Assembly: GCA_023411775.1 (NCBI GenBank)
Contig: JAEYOL010000005.1
Location: 1-8,714, forward strand
DNA length: 8,714 nt
Source: Bacteroidota bacterium
GTDB taxonomy: Bacteria > Bacteroidota > Bacteroidia > Chitinophagales > Chitinophagaceae
Direction: 5' to 3'
Part shown: positions 1-6,522 of the stretch, piece after piece
Numbering within the stretch: the stretch's first letter is position 1
How the letters are laid out: each line of letters begins with the position of its first letter
Notes under the pieces: generated by a model
Told to the model about the DNA's origin: nothing
Databases searched by the model: none
What the model saw: only the letters and a program-made list of their open reading frames with translations
Translations under genes and position numbers: made by a program

Positions 1-29
1 CCCATAAAGCGTTCCGATGGAACGCGGGT
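1..29 (-). repeat. REP-like palindrome 1
   Basis: The perfect 7-bp arms GCGTTCC/GGAACGC flank GAT at 9-25. Read on the minus strand it is ACCC + stem + TTTATGGG, the directional signature shared by this family. Possibly part of a longer element cut by the window edge. Confidence 0.8.
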
Positions 30-235
30 TTATCAATGTTTGGAACTCTTTCCTGTGGCAATACCTTTATCGTCCTTACAGATGGTATAATAAAATGGAT
101 TTTCTGCTGATCCTTATTTGTTCCGGAATTCTTTCGTTTTTTGCCAGGTTTTGCTATCCGCTTCAAAATAGCTAATAATTAAGATGATGATCCCAATAAC
201 CGTTTCATTAAAGACTTTTTGATTATGGTGCATTT

Positions 236-262
236 CGTCCCGTAGGGACGTTTTATGGGTAG
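236..262 (+). repeat. REP-like palindrome 2
   Basis: The 6-bp arms CGTCCC/GGGACG flank GTA (236-250), followed by TTTTATGGGTAG. It has the same tail as palindrome 1 but lies on the opposite strand, and it lacks the ACCC lead. Confidence 0.8.
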
Positions 263-282
263 CCCGCGAAAAACACAATGTC

Positions 283-307
283 ACCCGTCCTGTAGGGACG
301 GTTTATG
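283..307 (+). repeat. REP-like palindrome 3
   Basis: ACCC lead, arms CCGTCC (285-290) and GGACGG (296-301), then TTTATG. It follows palindrome 2 in direct orientation about 20 bp downstream. Confidence 0.8.
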
Positions 308-377
308 CAATGGTGAAAGGATAATTTCCTAAATGCATTGACAATCTTCTGCGAAATAACCCGCCTGTAATTTCTAG

Positions 378-404
378 CATAAAACGTCCCGATGGGACGT
401 GGGT
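378..404 (-). repeat. REP-like palindrome 4
   Basis: Perfect arms ACGTCCC (384-390) and GGGACGT (394-400) around GAT. On the minus strand it reads ACCC + stem + TTTATG followed by CTAGAAA. It lies in the spacer between the two long repeats and has no identical counterpart after copy 2. Confidence 0.8.
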
Positions 405-426
405 TTTCTTTGATCGTATTTTTCTA

Positions 427-455
427 CCCATAAAGCGTTCCGATGGAACGCGGGT
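427..455 (-). repeat. REP-like palindrome 5
   Basis: Identical to palindrome 1, with arms at 435-451. On the minus strand its tail reads TTTATGGGTAGAAA, which matches the TTTATGGGTAG tail of palindromes 2 and 6 in the other orientation. Confidence 0.8.
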
Positions 456-661
456 TTATCAATGTTTGGAACTCTTTCCTGTGGCAATACCTTTATCGTC
501 CTTACAGATGGTATAATAAAATGGATTTTCTGCTGATCCTTATTTGTTCTGGAATTCTTTCGTTTTTTGCCAGGTTTTGCTATCCGCTTCAAAATGGCTA
601 ATAATTGAGATGATGAACCCAATTACCGATTTATTAAAGACTTTTAGATTATGGTGCATTT

Positions 662-688
662 CGTCCCGTAGGGACGTGTTATGGGTAG
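662..688 (+). repeat. REP-like palindrome 6
   Basis: Counterpart of palindrome 2, with the stem CGTCCC/GGGACG intact at 662-676. One substitution in the tail (TGTTATGGGTAG). Confidence 0.8.
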
Positions 689-709
689 CCCGCAATAAAT
701 GACAATGTC

Positions 710-734
710 ACCCGTCCTGTAGGGACGGTTTATG
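710..734 (+). repeat. REP-like palindrome 7
   Basis: Counterpart of palindrome 3, identical through ACCC lead, stem (712-728) and TTTATG tail. Confidence 0.8.
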
Positions 735-778
735 CAATAGTGGAGGATAAATTTTTTAAACAGCGATTGGCAGTACTC

Positions 779-804
779 ATTTGCGTTCCGATGTGACGCG
801 GGTT
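779..804 (-). repeat. REP-like palindrome 8, degenerate
   Basis: GCGTTCC GAT GTGACGC (783-799) retains only the outer arm pairs plus a possible G-U pair, with one internal mismatch. The GGGTT flank on the plus strand is kept (ACCC lead on the minus strand), but the TTTATG tail has decayed to AAATGAG. It lies about 80 bp downstream of the response regulator stop codon. Confidence 0.6.
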
Positions 805-880
805 ATCAATTTACTGAAGCCCTTCTTTTGCCACATTTTTAAACACGTTCAAGATGTTTTGTACTAAACTGGACTATCCG

Positions 881-1627
881 CTACTTCAGACCGAGGCGTT
901 CCATCAGCGTCTCTTTTTTTGATTTGGAAACACCCAGTTTATCGCCGGTATCTAAAATTAGGTATCCCCCATCTGTTTTATAAAAATGGGTCACATGATC
1001 CAGGTTGACCAGGGTGGAATGGTGAATTCTTTGAAAATGCTCTGGTGGTAGCATCTCTTCTATATCGCTAAGGGTTTTTGAAATAACCAGTTTTCTTTTA
1101 TTATTTAAATATACATGTGTATATGCCCCCTCTGCCTGGGCATACACAATACTTCCGATCTCCACGAATTCATAACCTTCTCTACCCGCAAACGCGATAC
1201 GCTGCTTGGCTTCCGGCTTATTGATATTGTGTAACAGGTTATCAATATTGGCCGTACCCGTTTTTTGCGCGATCTTCTCTGATACTTTTCGAATGGATTC
1301 TTTGAGATCATTAGTATCGACAGGTTTTAACAGGTAATCGATTGCGCTCAAACGAAATGCACGGGCGGCAAACTGGTCGAAGGCTGTCGTAAAAATGATG
1401 GCAAAATTTATTTCCTGTAATACTTCCAGCATTTCAAACCCGTTCATCCAGGGCATCTGTACATCCAGGAATACGAGGTCCGGTTTATGATTACCAATCG
1501 CCAGTAATCCCTGTTTGGGAGAAGTACATGTTGCGACAATCTCCACTTCAGGACAATACTTTCGCAGATCAAAAGCCAGGCTTTCGATACAGTTTTGTTC
1601 ATCATCGATAATCACAGATCGAATCAT
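881..1627 (-). CDS. LytTR-family two-component response regulator
   Basis: A 248-residue cytoplasmic transcription factor of the LytTR (AlgR/AgrA/LytR) type. Residues 1-120 form the receiver domain: acidic pocket D8-D9, phospho-acceptor D55 in FLDVQMP, T81 in FTTAF and K101 in LLKPVD are all in place. A linker rich in K, N and Q (about 120-142) leads to a LytTR DNA-binding domain at about 145-245, ending with the typical block around RIHHSTLVNLDHV. The start codon overlaps the kinase stop codon (ATGA), which argues for translational coupling and a cognate kinase-regulator pair. Length and domain order are normal for the family. Target promoters are unknown, and I found no convincing pair of LytTR half-sites in the window. 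I see no intrinsic terminator directly after the stop; the first inverted repeat downstream is the degenerate palindrome at 783-799. Confidence 0.95.
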   Translation of the reverse strand: MIRSVIIDDEQNCIESLAFDLRKYCPEVEIVATCTSPKQGLLAIGNHKPDLVFLDVQMPWMNGFEMLEVLQEINFAIIFTTAFDQFAARAFRLSAIDYLLKPVDTNDLKESIRKVSEKIAQKTGTANIDNLLHNINKPEAKQRIAFAGREGYEFVEIGSIVYAQAEGAYTHVYLNNKRKLVISKTLSDIEEMLPPEHFQRIHHSTLVNLDHVTHFYKTDGGYLILDTGDKLGVSKSKKETLMERLGLK

Positions 1628-4600
1628 ACAATATTGTCTTTAAAGGTGAGTATAACTGTTGTACCAGCCGGCTTACCGTATCGATCTAATTTGTCAACTA
1701 TCTCAATACCATCTTCCCGGTTGTTGAGAAATTTATCCAGCTCGAGTCTAGTCCTGGTCAGGCTAATACCCCTGGACTGGTGAGAAGATTCATATTGCGC
1801 CTTGTATTTTAAGGACAACTCCCGTCCGATACCGTTATCATCAATAATACATTCGATGGCGTCATTATTTTTTTTCACTGTAACCAGCAATCGGCCTCCC
1901 CGCTCTTTGGGTACAAGGCCATGCCAGATGGCATTCTCGATAAATGGTTGGATGATCAGTGCCGGTACCCTGATATCTTTAAGGTCTATATCTGGGTCAA
2001 TATCAAAAACAAAATCAACCTTATCACCAAATCGCATTCTTTCGATCTGGGCATACAGTTTACAGGTTTCGATTTCCTCATGAAGGCTCACTTCCCTACT
2101 ATCCGAGTTGAGGAACAGGGTGCGTATCAGTTTTGAAAATGTTGTCAGGTACGCGGCCGCTTTTTCGTTTTCATTCTTATTGATCAGTGATTTGATTGAA
2201 TTCAGGCTGTTGAAAATAAAATGAGGGTTCATTTGCGCCCGAAGTGCACGGGCTTCCAATTCCAGGAGATCCTTTTCATGTATGATCCGCTGTTGTTCTT
2301 TTTTGCCGATGCTGATGATCCGCCACCTGGCGAAGGCAAAAATTGCCGCGCAGGCGATGGCCACGGTCAGCAACTTAAACCAGTCGGTCTGCCAGAAAGC
2401 AGGCGTTATAATGATATGATATTCCTTTTCTCCACCTTCCCAATCCCCTCCCTGGAACTGTGCTTTCAGACGAAGTACATAGTTGCCGGGCGAAAGCCTC
2501 GTATAATTGATTTTTCGGTTCAGGGCATGGGTATAATGCCAGTCTTTATCAATACCCGCCAACTGGTAGGCATACTCAATCCTTTCAGGATAGAAAAATT
2601 CCTGGGTCGAGAACGAGAAACTGATATTGTTTTGGAAATATTTCAACCTGATCGTATCGCCCGTATTTTTCTCCGACCTGGTATAAACCAGGCTGTCATT
2701 GGCAAAAAGTGTATTGAGTATGGAGCTTTTTGTAAAATCAATCTTCGAAAAATCGGAGATTCTGTAATAAACGATCGTATTCACCTCGTTGGCAAAAAAA
2801 TAATCATGGCAGCGACCGAAAAAATAGTCAAATGTTGCCGCAGTTCCATTGCTGTGGCTCAATAGCCAGGATTTTTTTCCGAGATAATTGTAAACAAGTG
2901 TGCCTTCCACCCCTACCATACACATAATACCTTCACCCCCGTTGCGGATATAGTAGTAGTTGCCGGCCAAATAACCATTTGTGCCCAGTGGAATCGAATC
3001 AACGCATTTAAACTGCAGGGGATCAACAATGCGTATGCCATAGGAAGGTATAAGAAACCAGATCCGGCCATCTGTATCTATTGTGTAGTCAATGACACGC
3101 CTGCTTGTTTCTATGTTATCACCTAATATTGATCTTGCCGTAATTATCCGGCTCTTACCCGAAACAAAATTGTACTGGGTCAGTGTGTTATTGTTGTTCA
3201 GGTATACAACGTTGTGCAAACTATCATAGACAATTTGCTTGGTTCCTATTTCAATTAGCTTGTCGTTGGAGCGTGGGGGAATACGTATGGTATCCGTTTT
3301 AAAATCTTTATGACGGATATGATAAATGGTACCGTCAAGGAATCGCATCAGTATGTTACCTTCTTTTGTTGTGGTTATATCGATGCATTCGCCTTTTGAT
3401 CTAATCCACTGCAGGCTGGGATACAGTTTCTCTGCATATACAAACCCTTCCGTTTTACCATTATAAATATATGTCTCCATACCCGAGGTCCAGAACCGGT
3501 TGCTGCCGTCTTTGGTTATCCATTCGGTACAGGTTTCCCTGTATGTCCATTTATTTGTAAAAAGCGGGGCGGGAATAATCTTTTTGAAGTTCAGCAGGCT
3601 GTCAAACACATGTATACCACTTGAAAATACCACCGCGACATAATACTGGTGAGAACTTGTGTCATAGTATGCCTTTCCTAATTGATTTGCCAAATAATCC
3701 GGCGTCAACTGGTTACTGATATTGATGGATCGATAGGCGAAATGACCTGGGACAATAGCATACAATTTTCCACTATTCAATATCCACACATTTCCCTGTG
3801 GGTCATTGGCTACATGCTGAATATCGTCGTTTTTTTCCTTGTCGGAATTGATAGAAAACAATGTATTGACTTCAGTGCGGGTATCAAACAAGCCGGGATG
3901 GGGATCGCTGATTCCCAGGATATATTTTCCGGGCTTCCATTGGGCAAATGCCCTGATCCGGTAGGATTTCCAAATATCCTTAGTATGGAGTTTGGCGTTG
4001 TGCAGGAATAGTTTTGCAAGGCCTGTATTTATGGAATATCGCCCAAAACCGGTGGTAGGTGTGCTAAACCAGATCGTGCTGTCATCGACAGCATCCATTT
4101 TCAGGATATTACAGTAAAAAGGATCTGACTGGTAAATATTGATCATGGGATTGACCACTTCAAACCGCCGGGAAAATTTCTTTGACTTTTTATTGAAAAG
4201 GTAAATACCATTAAAGGTGCCAACCCAGAGTTCATCGTGGTTTACTGCATGTTTGGCAAAAGACGATACCGTATTCTTTTGTAAAAGATCACAGTTACAT
4301 TCTTCTATCCGGTCCGTACCGGGATAATAGCTTTGAATTCTCTTTGTGTCAAGGTCATAAACCTGCATGCCAATCGAACTCAGGCCTATATAAAGTGATC
4401 TTTCGTTATCGATATAAAGACTTCTTACCCTGATGTTGAGATCGCTTATTCCAACCGGGTATTGGATCGGCAGCGTTGAGAAGATTCTTGAACTCCTGTT
4501 GTAACTGATCACCTGGCTTTCCGTACCCAGGTAAAGGTTTCCCCGGTCATCTTCAGTCATTACGGTAATATTATTCAGCCGATAGTGTTCAGCTTGTTCA

Positions 4601-4830
4601 GGTGTAGAGTAGTATACGATCTCCGACCCGTCGAAGGAGGTTAGGCCACGGGTGGTAGAAAACCAGATCAATCCATCACCGGAAAAATAAAAATATTCCG
4701 AGGTCAGCGCCGGCATAAAGGGATGGCTGATTTGTTTAAATAGAGGTTGCTCCTGCCCCTGGGACAGTGCAGTCTGAGTGGCATTCAATACCATCCAGGC
4801 AGCCAATACGATTCTCCAAAAACCGGACAT
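1624..4830 (-). CDS. Membrane sensor histidine kinase with periplasmic beta-propeller and Y_Y_Y domain
   Basis: A 1068-residue sensor kinase. The signal peptide spans residues 1-23 (predicted cut before Q24). A large periplasmic sensor follows, built from Reg_prop-like blades: for example GLIWFSTTRGLTSFDG at 53-68, GNLYLGT at 97-103, DELWVGTFNGIYLF at 199-212, and later GNVWIL and GRIWFL. Next come a Y_Y_Y domain (about 745-808), one membrane helix (about 817-836) and a short coiled-coil linker. The kinase core is of the LytS/YehU type (His_kinase, PF06580): the phospho-acceptor is His870 in QMNPHFIFNSLNSI, the N box includes E965-N966, the G1 box is DDNGIG (997-1002), and a second glycine box lies near G1021. 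All catalytic motifs look intact. It should sense an extracellular or periplasmic ligand and phosphorylate the regulator encoded just downstream. Relatives with this sensor often control glycan-use loci, but no such genes flank it here, so the ligand is unknown. No response-regulator or AraC domain is fused to it, so it is not a hybrid HTCS protein. Confidence 0.95.
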   Translation of the reverse strand: MSGFWRIVLAAWMVLNATQTALSQGQEQPLFKQISHPFMPALTSEYFYFSGDGLIWFSTTRGLTSFDGSEIVYYSTPEQAEHYRLNNITVMTEDDRGNLYLGTESQVISYNRSSRIFSTLPIQYPVGISDLNIRVRSLYIDNERSLYIGLSSIGMQVYDLDTKRIQSYYPGTDRIEECNCDLLQKNTVSSFAKHAVNHDELWVGTFNGIYLFNKKSKKFSRRFEVVNPMINIYQSDPFYCNILKMDAVDDSTIWFSTPTTGFGRYSINTGLAKLFLHNAKLHTKDIWKSYRIRAFAQWKPGKYILGISDPHPGLFDTRTEVNTLFSINSDKEKNDDIQHVANDPQGNVWILNSGKLYAIVPGHFAYRSINISNQLTPDYLANQLGKAYYDTSSHQYYVAVVFSSGIHVFDSLLNFKKIIPAPLFTNKWTYRETCTEWITKDGSNRFWTSGMETYIYNGKTEGFVYAEKLYPSLQWIRSKGECIDITTTKEGNILMRFLDGTIYHIRHKDFKTDTIRIPPRSNDKLIEIGTKQIVYDSLHNVVYLNNNNTLTQYNFVSGKSRIITARSILGDNIETSRRVIDYTIDTDGRIWFLIPSYGIRIVDPLQFKCVDSIPLGTNGYLAGNYYYIRNGGEGIMCMVGVEGTLVYNYLGKKSWLLSHSNGTAATFDYFFGRCHDYFFANEVNTIVYYRISDFSKIDFTKSSILNTLFANDSLVYTRSEKNTGDTIRLKYFQNNISFSFSTQEFFYPERIEYAYQLAGIDKDWHYTHALNRKINYTRLSPGNYVLRLKAQFQGGDWEGGEKEYHIIITPAFWQTDWFKLLTVAIACAAIFAFARWRIISIGKKEQQRIIHEKDLLELEARALRAQMNPHFIFNSLNSIKSLINKNENEKAAAYLTTFSKLIRTLFLNSDSREVSLHEEIETCKLYAQIERMRFGDKVDFVFDIDPDIDLKDIRVPALIIQPFIENAIWHGLVPKERGGRLLVTVKKNNDAIECIIDDNGIGRELSLKYKAQYESSHQSRGISLTRTRLELDKFLNNREDGIEIVDKLDRYGKPAGTTVILTFKDNIV

Positions 4831-5122
4831 CTCTTAAAATTACTAACTCCGGATCGCTATCGAATCAGGATTTGCTGGATATTTCCTTTCCCTTGGTCTT
4901 TGAAGTGTATGGGTTGATACTGGATGCTGGATACTGGATACTGGATGCTGGATACTGGATGCTGGATGCTGGATACTGGATACCAAATGAAAACTATAAA
5001 CCAAAAAGTGGTAACCGGACGATGGGGGAGGGAAGAACTAACTTAGGCAACTGGCATTTAGAAATGGGTATCCCGGATTGGACAAATGGTTGTAGCAGCA
5101 CAAACCTAAATAATACTTCAAT
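4831..5122. other. Divergent intergenic region with heptamer minisatellite
   Basis: This region separates the minus-strand kinase gene from the plus-strand small gene and must hold both start regions. I find no good TAnnTTTG promoter match on either strand. The main visible structure is the TGGATRC array at 4921-4983. The long frame through this region (4767-5126, plus) reads the array as a seven-residue repeat and is not a credible gene. Confidence 0.6.
4921..4983. repeat. TGGATRC heptamer minisatellite, nine units (3 x 21 bp)
   Basis: Nine exact tandem copies of TGGATRC, preceded by one decayed unit TTGATAC (4914-4920). The only variable position is the sixth base. Its order is G,A,A / G,A,G / G,A,A, so the array is three 21-bp units (4921-4941, 4942-4962, 4963-4983) that differ at one base. 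It lies 91 bp upstream of the kinase start and 139 bp upstream of the small plus-strand gene. Slippage would change the spacing to either start. Confidence 0.95.
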
Positions 5123-5518
5123 ATGAAAAAATATGTTTCTACGGCAGCCTTTTTACTGGTATCCTGTATAATGTTTGCACAGGAAGTCGTAAAGGACAGG
5201 GATTACTACCTGAGCAAGAGTAAAAGACAAAATAAAGGCGCAAAAGTGATGCTGATCGGCGGTGGTGTGCTGGTTGGCGTAGGCCTGCTGATTGGCAACG
5301 GCGACGAAGCCAGTTTCGAAGACGCTGCAACGGGAGGAGTGATTGCTGTAGTTGGTATTTTAAGTATTGTTGGAAGTATCCCCGTTTTTGCGGCATCATC
5401 CAAGAATAAAAATAAAGCAGCTTCGCTGTCGCTAAAAACAATGCCGGCTCCTACCATAAAAAACAGCGGGCTGGTTTCAAAACCGATACCCGCTGTCTCT
5501 ATAACTTTTAGCCTTTAG
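5123..5518 (+). CDS. Small exported protein with two hydrophobic glycine-rich segments, unknown function
   Basis: A 131-residue protein that I do not recognise as a named family. It begins with a signal peptide, most likely cut after A19 (..MFA|Q). LVSC at 12-15 also resembles a lipobox, so a lipoprotein is possible, but the hydrophobic IMFA after the Cys favours signal peptidase I. The mature part has a polar, Lys-rich stretch (about 21-39), a Gly/Val-rich hydrophobic segment (about 40-58, GGGVLVGVGLLIG), an acidic loop (60-67), a second hydrophobic segment (about 71-92), a Lys/Asn-rich stretch, and a short C-terminal strand ending ITFSL. Small proteins of this layout are common in Bacteroidota and are presumably membrane-associated. 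The 3' end carries the terminator hairpin of the opposing gene, and the stop codon is 1 bp from that gene's stop. Confidence 0.8.
   Translation: MKKYVSTAAFLLVSCIMFAQEVVKDRDYYLSKSKRQNKGAKVMLIGGGVLVGVGLLIGNGDEASFEDAATGGVIAVVGILSIVGSIPVFAASSKNKNKAASLSLKTMPAPTIKNSGLVSKPIPAVSITFSL
5458..5496 (-). terminator. Intrinsic terminator of the DUF4197 gene, embedded in the opposing coding sequence
   Basis: A perfect 8-bp inverted repeat, ACAGCGGG (5463-5470) and CCCGCTGT (5489-5496), encloses an inner GGTT/AACC stem with a TCAA loop (5473-5484). On the minus strand the stem runs into T6 (complement of A 5458-5463), the form of a Rho-independent terminator. It begins 24 bp after the DUF4197 stop codon and lies wholly inside the last codons of the plus-strand gene. 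In the plus direction only a weak T-rich run follows (5497-5517). Confidence 0.75.
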
Positions 5519-5519
5519 C

Positions 5520-6239
5520 TTATTTACTTCCAAAAACCTTCTTTAAAATATCGCTTGCCCTGGCAGCTGGGTTGGCACGGATATTTGTCTCTTCTTTTGC
5601 TACCTGGTCAAACAGGGCGTCGACCGCTTTACCAACAACAAATGAAGTAAGATCGGGATCTACTTTCTTGAAAGTAGTCGGAAACTTATTGTACGTCGTT
5701 ACGATATCACCATAATATTTTGTCGCATTTACTTTTTCAAGTGAAGATTCAACGGAGGGAGTAAATGCTGCGGTTAATTTGGCTGAAGTTTTTTGTTTGA
5801 AATACTGTGTCGCAGCATCCTTGTCACCCCTTACGATATTGAGCGCATCAGTCAAGGTCATCTCTTTGATGGCATCGATGAAGATGGGTTTTGCAAAAGC
5901 GACCGCATCCTCGGCACCGCGGTTGATAGCAAGGATCGCCTTATCTACCTGGGCGCCCATTCCTGCGTTGCGCAGCGTGGTTTCGATCTTTTTTGCATCA
6001 GGAGGTAACAGCACTTTATAAATCTCGCTGCCAAAAAAACCATCTGTTTTATTGAGATTCAGCACGGCATTGGTAACACCCTGCGTAAGGGCTTCCTTGA
6101 TACCCTGGCCAGCTTCGGCCTCAGTTACCCCACCACCCCCGGTAACCTTAGAAAGTATTTTGGGGACTTTTAATTGTGAATAGGAGGTCGCTGGTAAAAG
6201 GGCTACAGATAGAAAAGTCGCAATAATTATGGCCTTCAT
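5520..6239 (-). CDS. Secreted DUF4197 family protein
   Basis: A 239-residue protein of the DUF4197 family (PF13852), function unknown. The signal peptide is residues 1-21 (..TSYS|QLKV), so the mature protein should be periplasmic. Family hallmarks in order: GIKEALTQGVTNAV (46-59), LLPPDAKKIE (77-86), INRGAEDAV (105-113), LTDALNIVRG (129-138), AATQYF (142-147), and the C-terminal block with EE (216-217), IR (220-221) and P224. Mature length and motif order are as expected for the family, which is largely alpha-helical. It stands alone in its direction: 283 bp of non-coding DNA lie upstream, and a terminator lies just beyond its stop. The role is unknown; I see nothing in the neighbours that suggests one. 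Confidence 0.93.
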   Translation of the reverse strand: MKAIIIATFLSVALLPATSYSQLKVPKILSKVTGGGGVTEAEAGQGIKEALTQGVTNAVLNLNKTDGFFGSEIYKVLLPPDAKKIETTLRNAGMGAQVDKAILAINRGAEDAVAFAKPIFIDAIKEMTLTDALNIVRGDKDAATQYFKQKTSAKLTAAFTPSVESSLEKVNATKYYGDIVTTYNKFPTTFKKVDPDLTSFVVGKAVDALFDQVAKEETNIRANPAARASDILKKVFGSK

Positions 6240-6522
6240 AAGTAAAATTTTATAAGTTTTTGATCTTTAGGGTATAAGAACTGGAATTGGAATACAAAAT
6301 AGTGGCTAAGTCCATTAATTCCAATAGCCTGGCTTTTATTTGACGATACTTTAAGGCTTTTAGTGTGCCTGTGAGGAAAATATTCTTTGAGATAGTCTTG
6401 TTTAGAGTGGTTTCTTTTCAAAATGTGGATACGTAATACCCATTCAGCTGGAGAACCTGGAAAACCATGATATACAAAATTGGGTCTTTGATGTTTTGAT
6501 GGTCAGCAATTTGAAACAGGGT
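6240..6522. other. Intergenic region between the HTH pair and the DUF4197 gene
   Basis: About 283 bp, AT-rich. It holds a candidate promoter for the DUF4197 gene (6295-6324). No clear terminator follows the second HTH gene: I see no GC-rich inverted repeat with a T-run in 6422-6522, so read-through toward the DUF4197 gene cannot be excluded. A 61-codon minus-strand frame (6236-6421) overlaps the DUF4197 start but does not look like a protein. Confidence 0.5.
6295..6324 (-). promoter_or_regulatory. Candidate Bacteroidetes-type promoter for the DUF4197 gene
   Basis: On the minus strand TTGG (6324-6321) is followed after 19 bp by TATTTTG (6301-6295), close to the Bacteroidetes pattern TTTG-N19-21-TAnnTTTG but one base short in the downstream element. 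This would place the transcript start near 6287, about 48 nt before the start codon. Weak match. Confidence 0.3.

Larger units (their letters stand above)
1..325. repeat. Long direct repeat, copy 1
   Basis: This block is repeated at 427-752. Aligned by eye, positions 1-169 differ from copy 2 at only one base (C123 against T549). From 170 to 252 there are eight further substitutions (170, 181, 191, 198, 203, 206, 220, 252), followed by a one-base indel near 269-275. Similarity fades after about 325. The block carries three REP-like palindromes. The 101 bp between the copies (326-426) are unique apart from a fourth palindrome. Confidence 0.9.
427..752. repeat. Long direct repeat, copy 2
   Basis: Second copy of the block at 1-325, offset by 426 bp (427 bp after the small indel). 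It preserves the three palindromes of copy 1 in the same order and orientation. The TTTCTA immediately upstream (421-426) completes a TAGAAA extension of the palindrome tail on the minus strand. The equivalent for copy 1 would lie outside the window. Confidence 0.9.
1..880. other. Gene-free repeat island downstream of the two-component operon
   Basis: No reading frame here looks like a real protein. The only longer frame (374-622, minus) runs through the repeats. The stretch consists of two copies of a block of about 325 bp (period 426 bp), eight short palindromes of one family, and a decayed third partial copy from about 777 up to the stop codon of the response regulator gene. No tRNA, rRNA, transposase or CRISPR-like regular spacing is visible. 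The island starts at the window edge, so its left limit is unknown. Confidence 0.8.

Noticed and set aside
374..622. 82-codon minus-strand open frame in the repeat island
   Set aside because: It runs across palindromes 4 and 5 and into the long repeat, and its translation has no domain-like features. Copy 1 does not preserve an equivalent start and frame inside the window.
1..804. Possible CRISPR array because of regularly recurring short palindromes
   Set aside because: The palindromes differ in stem sequence, alternate in orientation and have irregular spacing. The larger unit is one long duplication, not repeats separated by unique spacers.
2221..2865. 214-codon plus-strand open frame
   Set aside because: It lies entirely antisense to the conserved kinase core and Y_Y_Y region of the sensor kinase, which has intact motifs throughout.
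4767..5126. 119-codon plus-strand frame with a seven-residue repeat (ILDAGYW-like)
   Set aside because: The repeat is just the TGGATRC minisatellite read in one frame. The frame begins antisense in the kinase signal peptide and ends at the start of the next gene.
5134..5167. Lipoprotein reading of the small gene through LVSC (residues 12-15)
   Set aside because: The residues after the Cys stay hydrophobic and end in FA|Q, which fits ordinary signal peptidase cleavage better. It is kept only as an alternative in the gene entry.
6236..6421. 61-codon minus-strand frame with an ATGA overlap onto the DUF4197 gene
   Set aside because: The overlap suggests coupling, but the sequence is basic and low in structure, has no recognisable domain, and covers the best promoter candidate for the DUF4197 gene.
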